Below, piece by piece: positions 25,861 through 37,486 of a DNA stretch of 64,000 bases (within the stretch, counting starts at the first letter, position 1; each line of letters starts with the position of its first letter). The stretch is from Mycobacterium sp. 852002-50816_SCH5313054-b (GTDB lineage Bacteria; Actinomycetota; Actinomycetes; Mycobacteriales; Mycobacteriaceae), in contig NZ_LZIC01000137.1 of assembly GCF_001667185.1 (NCBI RefSeq), positions 38,999-102,998 on the forward strand, in the 5' to 3' direction. The notes under the pieces are model-generated. The model had not been told where the DNA came from, ran no database searches, and saw only the letters and a list, made by a program, of their open reading frames with translations. Made by a program: the position numbers and the translations under genes.

Positions 25861-25861
<1 letters not shown>
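25757..25861 (+). CDS. Possible 34-residue coupling ORF between carA and carB
   Basis: An ATG at 25757 overlaps the carA stop (ATGA). The frame runs 34 codons to a TAG at 25859-25861 that shares its last base with the carB start (TAGTG). The peptide would be basic (MTTSPSPASARVCTATRRNR, then a tail rich in Arg). Such double overlap could let ribosomes re-initiate at carB across the gap, the only sizeable gap in the operon. It may equally be chance. The stretch also holds two TGTACA hexamers. Confidence 0.35.
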
Positions 25862-29210
<3,349 letters not shown>

Positions 29211-29214
<4 letters not shown>

Positions 29215-30038
29215 CCGGGTTCGGCGCCCGGCTGGCTGCGGCGAAGCTGAGCCGCGGGCCGCTGTGCCTGGGCATCGACCCGCACCCCGAGCTGCTGCGG
29301 GCGTGGGACCTGCCGGCCACCGCCGACGGGCTGGCCGCGTTCTGCGACACCTGCGTCGAGGCGTTCGCCGGGTTCGCCGTCGTCAAGCCGCAGGTGGCGT
29401 TCTTCGAGGCGTACGGCTCCGCCGGGTACGCGGTGCTGGAACGCACCATCGCCGCCCTGCGTTCGGCCGGGGTGCTGGTGCTGGCCGATGCCAAGCGGGG
29501 CGACATCGGGACGACGATGGCGGCCTACGCCGCGGCGTGGGCCGGCGACTCGCCGCTGGCCGCGGACGCGGTGACCGCCTCGCCCTATCTGGGGTTCGGT
29601 TCGCTGCGGCCGCTGTTGGAGGCCGCCGCCGCCACCGATCGGGGGGTGTTCGTGCTGGCGGCGACGTCCAACCCCGAGGGCGGCACGGTGCAGCGCGCGA
29701 CGTTCGACGGCCGGACGGTGTCCCAGCTGATCGTCGACCAGGCGGCGGTCGTCAACCGGTCCGCCACCGGGTCCGCGCCCGGATACGTGGGCGTGGTCCT
29801 CGGCGCGACGGTGTTCGAGGGGCCCGACGTGAGCGAGCTCGGCGGGCCGGTGCTGGTGCCCGGCGTGGGCGTGCAGGGCGGCCGCCCCGAGGCGCTGAGC
29901 GGCCTGGGCGGGGCCGTGCCAGGCCAGCTGCTGCCCGCGGTCGCCCGTGAGGTGCTGCGGGCCGGACCGGACGCGTCCGACCTGCGCGCGGCCGGCGAGC
30001 GGATGCTGGACGCCGTCGCGTACCTGGGATCCAGTTAG
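29211..30038 (+). CDS. pyrF: Orotidine-5'-phosphate decarboxylase (group 2)
   Basis: A 275-residue enzyme that decarboxylates OMP to UMP, the last step of the pathway. The catalytic Asp/Lys/Asp set lies in LADAKRGDIG, the substrate site in CLGIDPHPELL, and the phosphate site near VPGVGVQGG. Length and motifs fit the group 2 enzymes of mycobacteria. It ends the pyr operon. Confidence 0.96.
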
Positions 30039-30068
30039 ACCGGGCGACGAGCGAGGCCCTGCGCGCGC

Positions 30069-30491
30069 TCAGTCGGAGGCGAGGGCCGCGCTGGGCCGCG
30101 CGGTTTCCACGATCACGGTGGTGGCCTTGACCACCGCCACTGCCACGCTGCCGGGCTGCAGGCTGAGCTCCTCGGCGGCGGCGGTGCTCATCAGCGAGAC
30201 GACGGTGTAGGGGCCGCACTGCATCTCGACCTGGGTCATCACCTTGTCGCTGACCACCCGGGTGACCAGGCCGACGAACCGGTTGCGGGCCGAGCTGCCG
30301 ATGCCCAGGGGGTCGGGCGGCGGGGTGGGGGCGTTGGAACGCGAAAACTCGGCCAGATCCTCGCTGGCGATGACCTTCCGGCCGGCCGCGTCGTGGCTCA
30401 CCGACAGCGTGCCCTGGTTGATCCACCGCCGGACGGTGTCGTCGCTGACTCCGAGCAGCTCAGCCGCCTGACGGATGCGCAGGTTCGGCAC
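30069..30491 (-). CDS. HTH (MerR-like/excisionase) plus TOBE domain protein, molybdate-type binding
   Basis: A 140-residue protein. Residues 1-50 form a helix-turn-helix reading LRIRQAAELLGVSDDTVRRW. Residues about 70-140 form a TOBE/Mop-like domain (ARNRFVGLVTRVVSDKVM, then STAAAEELSLQPGSVAVAVV) of the kind that binds molybdate or tungstate. It may be a small molybdate-responsive regulator. GTG 30491 is chosen because TACGAT lies 6 nt upstream and because longer starts add an unlikely N-terminus. In M. tuberculosis PE15 and PPE20 lie between pyrF and mihF; here this gene takes their place. Confidence 0.82.
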   Translation of the reverse strand: MPNLRIRQAAELLGVSDDTVRRWINQGTLSVSHDAAGRKVIASEDLAEFSRSNAPTPPPDPLGIGSSARNRFVGLVTRVVSDKVMTQVEMQCGPYTVVSLMSTAAAEELSLQPGSVAVAVVKATTVIVETARPSAALASD

Positions 30492-30497
30492 GGCTCG

Positions 30498-30503
30498 ATC
30501 GTA
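30498..30503 (-). promoter_or_regulatory. -10 element of the HTH-TOBE gene
   Basis: TACGAT on the minus strand, 6 nt before GTG 30491. Confidence 0.5.
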
Positions 30504-30958
30504 ACTGATGTGTGGCTGCGCATTCGCTGAAACTTCGCTGCGCATGGGCCGCCGACCTGCCGCTTGTCGCGGGCGCGACACGCGCGACACGCCACGGAAA
30601 AATGCGTGATGCGCCGCACCCCGACTTGGGGCCGTCCGGCGCGGCCGTCCGCGGCGGCCGCCGCCGCGGCCCGCGGCGTGCGCGGGTGAGCATAAAATCG
30701 CACCTCAGAGACCATTTCCGGGCCCACCGGACAGGCCGTTTCGCGCCGCAAAAGGCGTCCTGACGGGCCCGTCTCGGCGACCCCGGGGGGACCGCCCGCG
30801 GGGCTTGTCCGCGGGGGTCACGCTGCACATTTGCACAATTAACCAGGGGGGCGGGTTAGATTTCGTCAGGAAGGCTGAGTACGGTCATCTCCGCTGGCTG
30901 AAGTACCCGGCAGAGACAAAACGAGATCGATTAGCGATTGATCAGATACGGAGGAATC
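30504..30958 (+). promoter_or_regulatory. Long promoter/leader region of mihF
   Basis: No gene is seen here. It contains a perfect 7-bp hairpin, CCCGCGG (30795-30801) with CCGCGGG (30809-30815). A good promoter follows: -35 TTGCAC (30831-30836) and -10 TTAGAT (30856-30861), spacer 19. A second -10-like TACGGT lies at 30880-30885. The leader would be 70-90 nt, long for this window, and the first 300 bp are extremely GC-rich with CG runs. Confidence 0.45.
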
Positions 30959-31276
30959 GTGGCCCTTCCCCAGTTGACCGACGAACAGCGCGCGGCCGCT
31001 TTGGAGAAGGCGGCTGCCGCTCGTCGCGCGCGCGCAGAGCTCAAAGACCGCCTCAAGCGCGGCGGCACCAACCTCACCCAGGTACTCAAGGACGCCGAAA
31101 GCGACGAAGTCCTGGGCAAGATGAAGGTGTCGGCCCTGCTCGAGGCGTTGCCGAAGGTGGGCAAGGTCAAGGCGCAGGAAATCATGACCGAGCTGGAGAT
31201 CGCCCCCACCCGCCGCCTGCGCGGCCTCGGCGACCGGCAGCGCAAGGCCCTGCTGGAAAAGTTCGGCTCCGCCTAA
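30959..31276 (+). CDS. mihF: Mycobacterial integration host factor mIHF
   Basis: A 105-residue nucleoid-associated protein that bends DNA and is essential in mycobacteria. It has the helical N-terminus (LPQLTDEQRAAALEKAAAAR) and the helix-two-turn-helix DNA-binding region near LPKVGKVKAQEIMTELEIA. GTG 30959 is chosen because GGAGGAATC immediately precedes it and it gives the short active form; M. tuberculosis annotations sometimes use a longer start. It also serves phage L5-type integration. Confidence 0.95.
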   Translation: MALPQLTDEQRAAALEKAAAARRARAELKDRLKRGGTNLTQVLKDAESDEVLGKMKVSALLEALPKVGKVKAQEIMTELEIAPTRRLRGLGDRQRKALLEKFGSA

Positions 31277-31334
31277 CCACACCGGCGACGATGCAGGCCG
31301 AACGGCCTGTGGGGGCACCGACCCAAGGGCGCCA

Positions 31335-32012
31335 GTGAGCGCCGGCGAGGGGCCGGACGTCGCGCAGGGGGCACGCCCCGAGCCAACCGGCAAGGGGCGT
31401 GTGGTCGTGCTGTCCGGTCCCTCCGCGGTCGGCAAGTCAACCGTGGTGCGGTGTCTGCGTGAGCGGATCCCCAATCTGCGGTTCAGCGTGTCCGCCACGA
31501 CCCGGGCGCCGCGGCCCGGCGAGGTCGACGGCGTCGACTACCACTTCGTCACCCCCGCCCGCTTTCAGGAGCTGATCGACGGGGGCGCCCTGCTGGAATG
31601 GGCGGAGATCCACGGCGGGCTGCACCGATCGGGCACCCTGGCCGAGCCGGTGCGGGCCGCCACCGAGTCCGGGCTGCCCGTGCTCATCGAGGTCGATCTG
31701 GCCGGTGCCCGGGCGGTCAAGAAGGCGATGCCCGAGGCGACCACCGTGTTTCTCGCCCCGCCCAGCTGGGAGGACCTGCAGGCCAGGCTGGTCGGCCGCG
31801 GCACCGAGACACCGGAGGCCATCCGGCGCCGCCTCGACACCGCCCGCGTCGAAATGGCGGCCCAGGATGACTTCGACGAGGTGGTGGTCAACAGTCGATT
31901 GGAGTCTGCGTGCGCCGAATTGGTATCCTTGCTGGTGGGAACTGCGCCGGACATCGCCGCAGCCACACCAGATTCAATCGACTCCAATCCGCCAGGAGAT
32001 AGACCTACGTGA
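31335..32012 (+). CDS. gmk: Guanylate kinase
   Basis: A 225-residue enzyme that phosphorylates GMP to GDP. The P-loop GPSAVGKST lies near residue 28, followed by the GMP-binding SVSATTRAPRPGE and YHFVTPARF, and the lid region VGRGTETPEAIRRRL. The first 20 residues and the last 30 are extra to the core and low in complexity, as in other mycobacterial forms. GTG start; overlaps rpoZ by 4 bp. Confidence 0.95.
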   Translation: MSAGEGPDVAQGARPEPTGKGRVVVLSGPSAVGKSTVVRCLRERIPNLRFSVSATTRAPRPGEVDGVDYHFVTPARFQELIDGGALLEWAEIHGGLHRSGTLAEPVRAATESGLPVLIEVDLAGARAVKKAMPEATTVFLAPPSWEDLQARLVGRGTETPEAIRRRLDTARVEMAAQDDFDEVVVNSRLESACAELVSLLVGTAPDIAAATPDSIDSNPPGDRPT

Positions 32013-32332
32013 GCAATCCCCAGTCCGACGCGACGCTGACCGCCGTGGACCAGTTCGATCCGTCGGCAGGCGGACAAAGCGCCTACGACACCCCGCTGGG
32101 CATCACCAACCCGCCCATCGACGAGTTGCTGGACCGCGTGTCCAGCAAGTACGCCCTGGTGATCTACGCGGCCAAGCGGGCCCGCCAGATCAACGACTAC
32201 TACAACCAGCTCGGCGAGGGCATCCTCGAATACGTCGGCCCGCTCGTCGAGCCCGGGCTGCAGGAAAAGCCGCTATCCATCGCGCTGCGCGAGATCCACG
32301 CCGACCTTCTCGAACACACCGAGGGCGAGTAA
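32009..32332 (+). CDS. rpoZ: RNA polymerase omega subunit
   Basis: A 107-residue subunit that helps fold and assemble the beta' subunit. The conserved core reads ITNPPIDELLDRVSSKYALV, then AAKRARQINDYYNQ, the family signature. A GTG start overlaps the gmk stop (GTGA), and coaBC follows after 19 bp. The order gmk-rpoZ-coaBC-metK is conserved in actinobacteria. Confidence 0.96.
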   Translation: MSNPQSDATLTAVDQFDPSAGGQSAYDTPLGITNPPIDELLDRVSSKYALVIYAAKRARQINDYYNQLGEGILEYVGPLVEPGLQEKPLSIALREIHADLLEHTEGE

Positions 32333-32351
32333 CAGGCGGGCCGGGCGCGCT

Positions 32352-33614
32352 GTGGACCGCGAGCGCATCGCTAAACAGGTCATAGTCGGCGTCTCCGGGG
32401 GCATCGCCGCCTACAAGGCGTGCACCGTCGTTCGTCAGCTCGCCGAGGCCGGCCACGACGTCCGCGTCATCCCCACCGAGTCCGCGCTGCGCTTCGTGGG
32501 CGCGGCCACCTTCGAGGCGCTGTCGGGCCAGCCGGTGCGCACCGGCGTCTTCGACGACGTTCCGGAGGTGCCGCACGTACAGCTCGGCAAGCAGGCCGAT
32601 CTGGTGGTGGTGGCGCCCGCCACCGCCGACCTGCTGGCCCGGGCCGTTGCCGGCCGCGCCGACGACCTGCTGACCGCCACGCTGCTGACCGCGCGCTGCC
32701 CCGTGCTGTTCGCGCCGGCAATGCACACCGAGATGTGGTTGCACCCGGCCACCGCCGACAACGTGGCCACGCTGCGCCGCCGCGGCGCGGTGGTGCTGGA
32801 ACCCGCGTACGGGCGGCTCACCGGCGCCGACAGCGGGGCGGGACGGCTGCCCGAGGCCGAGGAGATCACCACCCTGGCCCAGCTGCTGCTGGAGCGCCAC
32901 GACGCGCTGACATACGACCTCGCCGGCCGCCGGGTGCTGGTCACCGCCGGCGGCACCCGCGAACCGATCGACCCGGTGCGCTTCATCGGTAACCGCAGCT
33001 CCGGCAAGCAGGGCTATGCGGTGGCGCGGGTCGCCGCCCAGCGCGGCGCCGAGGTCACCCTGATCGCCGGGCACACCGCCGGCCTGATCGACCCCGCCGG
33101 CGTCAACGTGGTGCAGGTCAGCTCCGCGCAGCAACTCGGCGAGGCCGTGTCCAAGCACGCGCCCGAGGCCGACGTGCTGGTGATGGCGGCCGCGGTCGCC
33201 GACTTCCGGCCCGCTCAGGTCGCCGCAGCCAAGATCAAGAAGCGCGCCACAGACGACGCCGCGGCGCCGACGATCGAACTGGTGCGCAACGACGACGTGC
33301 TGGCCGGGGCGGTGCGGGCGCGCGCGCATGGGCAGCTGCCGAACATGCGCGCCATCGTGGGGTTTGCCGCCGAGACCGGCGACGCCAACGGCGACGTGCT
33401 GTTCCACGCCCGGGAAAAGCTGCGGCGCAAGGGATGTGACCTGTTGGTGGTCAATGCCGTCGGCGACAACAAGGCGTTCGAGGTGGACAGCAACGACGGC
33501 TGGCTGCTGGCTTCCGACGGCACCGAGTCGGCGCTGCCGCACGGCTCCAAGACGCTGATGGCCAGCCGTATCGTGGATGCGATCGTGGCGTTCCTGCACG
33601 GCCACAGCGGGTAA
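32352..33614 (+). CDS. coaBC: Bifunctional phosphopantothenoylcysteine decarboxylase / phosphopantothenate-cysteine ligase
   Basis: A 420-residue coenzyme A biosynthesis enzyme. The N-terminal CoaC flavoprotein has VGVSGGIAAYKA, the active His in FDDVPEVPHVQLG, and PAMHTEMW. The C-terminal CoaB ligase begins near residue 195 (RRVLVTAGGTREPIDPVRFI) with the Asn of IGNRSSGKQGY and a KIKK stretch near 295. GTG start. A palindromic hairpin 18 bp after the stop may end the transcript before metK. Confidence 0.95.
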   Translation: MDRERIAKQVIVGVSGGIAAYKACTVVRQLAEAGHDVRVIPTESALRFVGAATFEALSGQPVRTGVFDDVPEVPHVQLGKQADLVVVAPATADLLARAVAGRADDLLTATLLTARCPVLFAPAMHTEMWLHPATADNVATLRRRGAVVLEPAYGRLTGADSGAGRLPEAEEITTLAQLLLERHDALTYDLAGRRVLVTAGGTREPIDPVRFIGNRSSGKQGYAVARVAAQRGAEVTLIAGHTAGLIDPAGVNVVQVSSAQQLGEAVSKHAPEADVLVMAAAVADFRPAQVAAAKIKKRATDDAAAPTIELVRNDDVLAGAVRARAHGQLPNMRAIVGFAAETGDANGDVLFHAREKLRRKGCDLLVVNAVGDNKAFEVDSNDGWLLASDGTESALPHGSKTLMASRIVDAIVAFLHGHSG

Positions 33615-33632
33615 CGGGGTTTACTTCGCTAC

Positions 33633-33650
33633 GGCGCCCGCGCGGGCGCC
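33633..33650. terminator. Perfect palindrome after coaBC (possible tail-less terminator)
   Basis: GGCGCCCGCGCGGGCGCC is a perfect 18-bp palindrome without a T-tract, the sort of tail-less hairpin proposed for mycobacterial termination. It lies just before the metK promoter. Confidence 0.4.
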
Positions 33651-33666
33651 GGCTGACGCCGGAAGA

Positions 33667-33672
33667 TATTAT
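33667..33672 (+). promoter_or_regulatory. -10 element of metK
   Basis: TATTAT within an AT-rich island, about 33 nt before the GTG start. The Shine-Dalgarno GGAAGGA (33690-33696) is well spaced, so metK is leadered, unlike many neighbours. Confidence 0.55.
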
Positions 33673-33704
33673 TCGACTAACTAACTATTGGAAGGATAGA
33701 GACT

Positions 33705-34916
33705 GTGAGCGAAAAGGGTCGGCTGTTTACCAGTGAGTCGGTGACCGAAGGGCATCCCGACAAGATCTGTGACGCGATCAGCGACTCGGTCCTCGACGCG
33801 CTCCTCGCGGAGGACCCCCGCTCACGGGTGGCCGTCGAGACGCTGGTGACCACCGGGCAGGTGCACGTGGTCGGTGAGGTGACGACGACGGCCAAGGAGG
33901 CGTTCGCCGACATCACCAACACGGTCCGCGCCCGCATCCTCGACATCGGCTACGACTCGTCGGACAAGGGCTTCGACGGGGCGTCGTGCGGGGTGAACAT
34001 CGGCATCGGCGCGCAATCGCCCGACATCGCCATGGGCGTCGACACCGCCTACGAGGCGCGCGTCGAGGGCGAGCAAGACCCGCTGGACGCCCAGGGCGCC
34101 GGGGACCAGGGCCTGATGTTCGGCTACGCGATCAACGACACCCCGGAACTGATGCCGCTTCCCATCGCGCTGGCGCACCGGCTGTCGCGCAAGCTGACCG
34201 AGGTCCGCAAGAACGGGACGCTGCCCTACCTGCGCCCGGACGGCAAGACGCAGGTCACCATCGCCTACGAGGACGATGTCCCGGTCCGGCTGGACACCGT
34301 GGTGGTCTCCACTCAGCACGCCGACGGGATCGACCTGGAGAAGACGCTGGACCCCGACATCCGCGCGCACGTGCTCAAGACCGTGCTGGACGAGCTGGCC
34401 CACGAGACCCTGGATTCGTCGGCGACGCGGGTGCTGGTCAACCCGACCGGCAAGTTCGTCCTCGGCGGCCCGATGGGTGACGCGGGGCTGACCGGCCGCA
34501 AGATCATCGTCGACACCTACGGCGGCTGGGCCCGGCACGGTGGCGGGGCGTTCTCCGGCAAGGATCCGTCCAAAGTGGACCGCTCGGCGGCGTACGCGAT
34601 GCGCTGGGTGGCGAAGAACATCGTCGCCGCCGGCCTGGCGGAGCGGGTCGAGGTGCAGGTGGCCTACGCCATCGGCAAGGCCGCCCCCGTCGGCCTGTTC
34701 ATCGAGACGTTCGGCACCGCGACGGTCGACCCGGTCAAGATCGAAAAGATCGTTCCGGAGGTGTTCGACCTGCGGCCCGGCGCGATCATCCGCGACCTGG
34801 ACCTGCTGCGGCCCATCTACGCGCAGACCGCGGCCTACGGCCACTTCGGGCGCACCGACATCGAGCTGCCGTGGGAGCAGCTCAACATGGTCGACGAGCT
34901 CAAGCGGGCGGTTTAA
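33705..34916 (+). CDS. metK: S-adenosylmethionine synthetase
   Basis: A 403-residue enzyme forming SAM from methionine and ATP. It has the N-terminal FTSESVTEGHPDKICDAISD with the phosphate-binding His, the GAGDQGLMFGYA signature, and the P-loop-like GGGAFSGKDPSKVDRSAAY. GTG start with a good Shine-Dalgarno. Its last 17 bp overlap the 3' end of the convergent PE gene. Confidence 0.97.
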   Translation: MSEKGRLFTSESVTEGHPDKICDAISDSVLDALLAEDPRSRVAVETLVTTGQVHVVGEVTTTAKEAFADITNTVRARILDIGYDSSDKGFDGASCGVNIGIGAQSPDIAMGVDTAYEARVEGEQDPLDAQGAGDQGLMFGYAINDTPELMPLPIALAHRLSRKLTEVRKNGTLPYLRPDGKTQVTIAYEDDVPVRLDTVVVSTQHADGIDLEKTLDPDIRAHVLKTVLDELAHETLDSSATRVLVNPTGKFVLGGPMGDAGLTGRKIIVDTYGGWARHGGGAFSGKDPSKVDRSAAYAMRWVAKNIVAAGLAERVEVQVAYAIGKAAPVGLFIETFGTATVDPVKIEKIVPEVFDLRPGAIIRDLDLLRPIYAQTAAYGHFGRTDIELPWEQLNMVDELKRAV

Positions 34917-36816
34917 GCCACCCCGAGGCGCCGGTGCCGGCGTTGCCGAACCCCGAGTTCCCCTGGTCGAAGGGGTAGCCGCCACCGGAGTTGAAGAAGC
35001 CGGTGTTGTTACCGACGCCCGAGTTGAACCAGCCCGTGTTGCCGCCGACGAACGAGTCGGTGTTCCAGAAGCCGGTGTTGTTGCCGCCGTAGCCGGAGTT
35101 GGAGACGCCCGTGTTGTAGTCCCCGGGTCCCGAGTTGCCGAAGCCGGTGTTGTACCTGCCGCTGTCGGAGTTGGAGAAGCCCACCGAGAACTGGCCGCCG
35201 CCCGAGTTGAAGGCGCCCGTGTCGTTGTTGCCCGTGCCGCTGTTCATGAAGCCGGAGTTGAAGCCGCCGGTCGCGGAGTTGTAAAAGCCCGAATTGCCAT
35301 CGCTGGTGTTGAAAAAGCCCGAGTTGCCGGTCCCGGTGTTGCCGAAGCCCGAGTTGGCGACCGCCTGGGTGAACGGGCTGCCCGCGCCGGTGTTCAGGCT
35401 GCCCGCGTTGAACAGGCCGGTGTTGGTGCTGCCCGCGTTGAAGAAACCGGTGTTGGTGCTGCCGCCGTTGAAGGATCCGGTGTTGCTGCAGCCGGCGTTG
35501 GAGTCGCCCATGTTCTCGTCGCCCCCGTTGAAGCTGCCCACGTTGAACGCGCCGGCGTTGCCGACGCCGATGTTGTTGTAGCCGCCGTTGAGATGGCCGA
35601 TGTTGCCCGACGAGCCGTTGAACATCCCGATGTTGTTGTCACCGCCGTTCCACGAGCCGACGTTGCTGAAGCCGGGGTCGCCCATGCCGACGTTCTGGTA
35701 GCCGGCGTTGAACGAGCCGACGTTGGAGTAGCCGGCGTTCCACAGCCCGGTGTTGATGTCCCCCGTGTTGCCGACGCCGGTGTTGATGTTGCCCGAGTTG
35801 AAAAAGCCCCAGTTGTGCGTGCCGCTGTTGAACAGGCCGGTGTTGCCGGCGCCGGAATTGAACAGGCCGGTATTGCCGGTGCCGGAGTTGAACAGGCCGG
35901 TGTTGCCGCTGCCGGAGTTCAGCCCGCCGAAGCTGAACTGACCGGTTGCGGTGTCGTAATACGTTCCGCCGATGCCGATTTCGTTGTCGCCGGTCAGCCC
36001 GAGGCCGATGTTGTTGTTGCCGGTGTTGCCCAGCCCGAAGTTGTGGTTGCCGTTGTTGCCCCAGCCCACATTGCCGACGCTGCCGTTGGCGTTGAGCCCG
36101 CCGATGCCGACCAGGTTGTCGCCCTTGAGGCCGATGCCGACGTCGTTGCTGCCGCTGTTGCCGATGCCCAGGTTGTTGCTGCCCAGGTTCGCGAGGCCCA
36201 CGTTGGCGTTGCCGCTGTTGCCGGCGCCCTGGTTGTAGCTGCCGAGGTTGCCGGCGCCCGTGTTGGCGTTGCCGAGGTTGCCGCCGCCCATGTTGGCGTT
36301 GCCGGCATTGCCGAGACCCACGTTGGCGCTCCCGGTGTTGCCGCTACCGAGGTTGCTGTAGCCGATGTTGCCTGCGCCGGCGTTGCCGTTGCCGATGTTG
36401 CCGTTGCCGATGTTGGTGTAACCGGCGTTGCCGCCGCCGAGGTTGGTGTTGCCGGCGTTGCCGCCGCCGATGTTGCCGTTGCCGATGTTGCCGAAACCCA
36501 GGTCGGCGACGCCGTCGTTGCCGATGGTCAGCGCGTTGTTCGCTTCGGCGCCGACGTACGAGGCCGCGCCGGCCGACAGGCTCTGGACGAAGCTCTGATG
36601 AAAGGCCGCCGCTTGGGCGCTGAAGGCCTGATAGGCCTGGGCGTGCCCGGAGAACAGCGCCGCGACCGCCCCGGACACCTCGTCGGCGCCGGCGGCGAGG
36701 ACCTGCGTGGTCTGCGCTGCCGCGGCCGCGGTGGCTGAGTCGATCGTCGATCCGATGCCGGATAACTGCGTTGCTGCCGTCTGCACCTGCTCTGGCATGG
36801 CGAACACAAACGACAT
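34900..36816 (-). CDS. PE domain fused to MPTR-type pentapeptide repeats
   Basis: A 638-residue protein. Residues 1 to about 95 are a PE domain (MSFVFAMPEQVQTAATQLSG, then AAGADEVSGAVAALFSGHAQAY). The rest is built of N-x-G-x-G-N and F-N-S-G repeats (GNIGNGNIGGGNAGNTNLGG and many more), the MPTR pattern normally attached to PPE, not PE, domains. A midpoint linker (EIGIGGTYYDTATGQFSFGG) resembles those in MPTR proteins. ATG 36816 follows AAAGGGAG. Probably an ESX-5 substrate at the cell surface. The repeat tract is prone to recombination. Confidence 0.85.
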   Translation of the reverse strand: MSFVFAMPEQVQTAATQLSGIGSTIDSATAAAAAQTTQVLAAGADEVSGAVAALFSGHAQAYQAFSAQAAAFHQSFVQSLSAGAASYVGAEANNALTIGNDGVADLGFGNIGNGNIGGGNAGNTNLGGGNAGYTNIGNGNIGNGNAGAGNIGYSNLGSGNTGSANVGLGNAGNANMGGGNLGNANTGAGNLGSYNQGAGNSGNANVGLANLGSNNLGIGNSGSNDVGIGLKGDNLVGIGGLNANGSVGNVGWGNNGNHNFGLGNTGNNNIGLGLTGDNEIGIGGTYYDTATGQFSFGGLNSGSGNTGLFNSGTGNTGLFNSGAGNTGLFNSGTHNWGFFNSGNINTGVGNTGDINTGLWNAGYSNVGSFNAGYQNVGMGDPGFSNVGSWNGGDNNIGMFNGSSGNIGHLNGGYNNIGVGNAGAFNVGSFNGGDENMGDSNAGCSNTGSFNGGSTNTGFFNAGSTNTGLFNAGSLNTGAGSPFTQAVANSGFGNTGTGNSGFFNTSDGNSGFYNSATGGFNSGFMNSGTGNNDTGAFNSGGGQFSVGFSNSDSGRYNTGFGNSGPGDYNTGVSNSGYGGNNTGFWNTDSFVGGNTGWFNSGVGNNTGFFNSGGGYPFDQGNSGFGNAGTGASGWLKPPA

Positions 36817-36913
36817 CGTCGGACTCCCTTTCCGTCGACCCCCGCTTGGCACAACCATCGCTCAGAGCGAGCCAAGCGTTACGGAAGCGCCCACACGATG
36901 CGTCGGCGGCAGC

Positions 36914-37486
36914 TCAGGAGGGCCGTGGGGGCGCGGGGTGGTCGGCATCCAGCGCGGGCAGCCCGTCGATGCTGCGCCGGTTGCGTTCGGCCAGCCGGGC
37001 GAAGGCAGCATCGGACGCCTTGCCGTGATGGGCGTCGAGGACCGGGCGCTCATCGACGAGCTCGTAGTAGGGCACCGCGAATCCGCAGGCGTCGGCGATC
37101 CGTTCGAGCTCGACGACGATGACGGCCCGGACGCCGGCGTGCGCACCGCCGAAACGCGTTAGCAGACCGCGGAATTCGGCGTCGTCCGGGCGCACGACGC
37201 GACCGCTGCCGAACAGCCGCAGGATGCGCGAGTTCCGGGTGAACGAGCAGAACATGATCGTGATCCGGCCGTTGTCTCGCAGGTGCGCGATCGTTTCGAC
37301 GCCGCTGCCGAACAGATCGAGATACGCGACGGTGTGCTCGTCCAGCACCGCGAAGGTGTCGTGATAGCCCTTGGGGGAGAGGTTGATTCGGCCGCCCTCG
37401 GCGGGCGCGGTGGCAACGAAGAAGACGGCCTGATCCCCGATGAACTCCGTCAGCGACTCATCGAGACGCGCAAACTCCTTGGCCAC
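36914..37486 (-). CDS. Pyridoxamine 5'-phosphate oxidase-like FMN/F420-binding protein
   Basis: A 190-residue split-barrel protein. The core reads QAVFFVATAPAEGGRINLSP, then TVAYLDLFGSGVETIAHLRD and GRITIMFCSF, typical of the PNPOx-like superfamily that binds FMN or F420. The substrate is unknown. The frame is open to 37597, but GTG 37486 is preferred: TACGCT lies 7 nt upstream and the start matches the family (MAKEFARLD). It overlaps the 3' end of alkB by 37 bp on the same strand, which argues for its own promoter inside alkB. Confidence 0.8.
   Translation of the reverse strand: MAKEFARLDESLTEFIGDQAVFFVATAPAEGGRINLSPKGYHDTFAVLDEHTVAYLDLFGSGVETIAHLRDNGRITIMFCSFTRNSRILRLFGSGRVVRPDDAEFRGLLTRFGGAHAGVRAVIVVELERIADACGFAVPYYELVDERPVLDAHHGKASDAAFARLAERNRRSIDGLPALDADHPAPPRPS

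Noticed and set aside
33633..33650. SAM riboswitch before metK
   Set aside because: The region is too short (90 bp), with only one palindrome and no SAM-I/II/IV core; treated as a possible terminator.
35294..35941. Plus-strand frames rich in Pro-Val-Leu opposite the PE-MPTR gene
   Set aside because: Repetitive translations on the opposite strand of the MPTR repeat DNA; the minus-strand frame has a PE domain and a Shine-Dalgarno.
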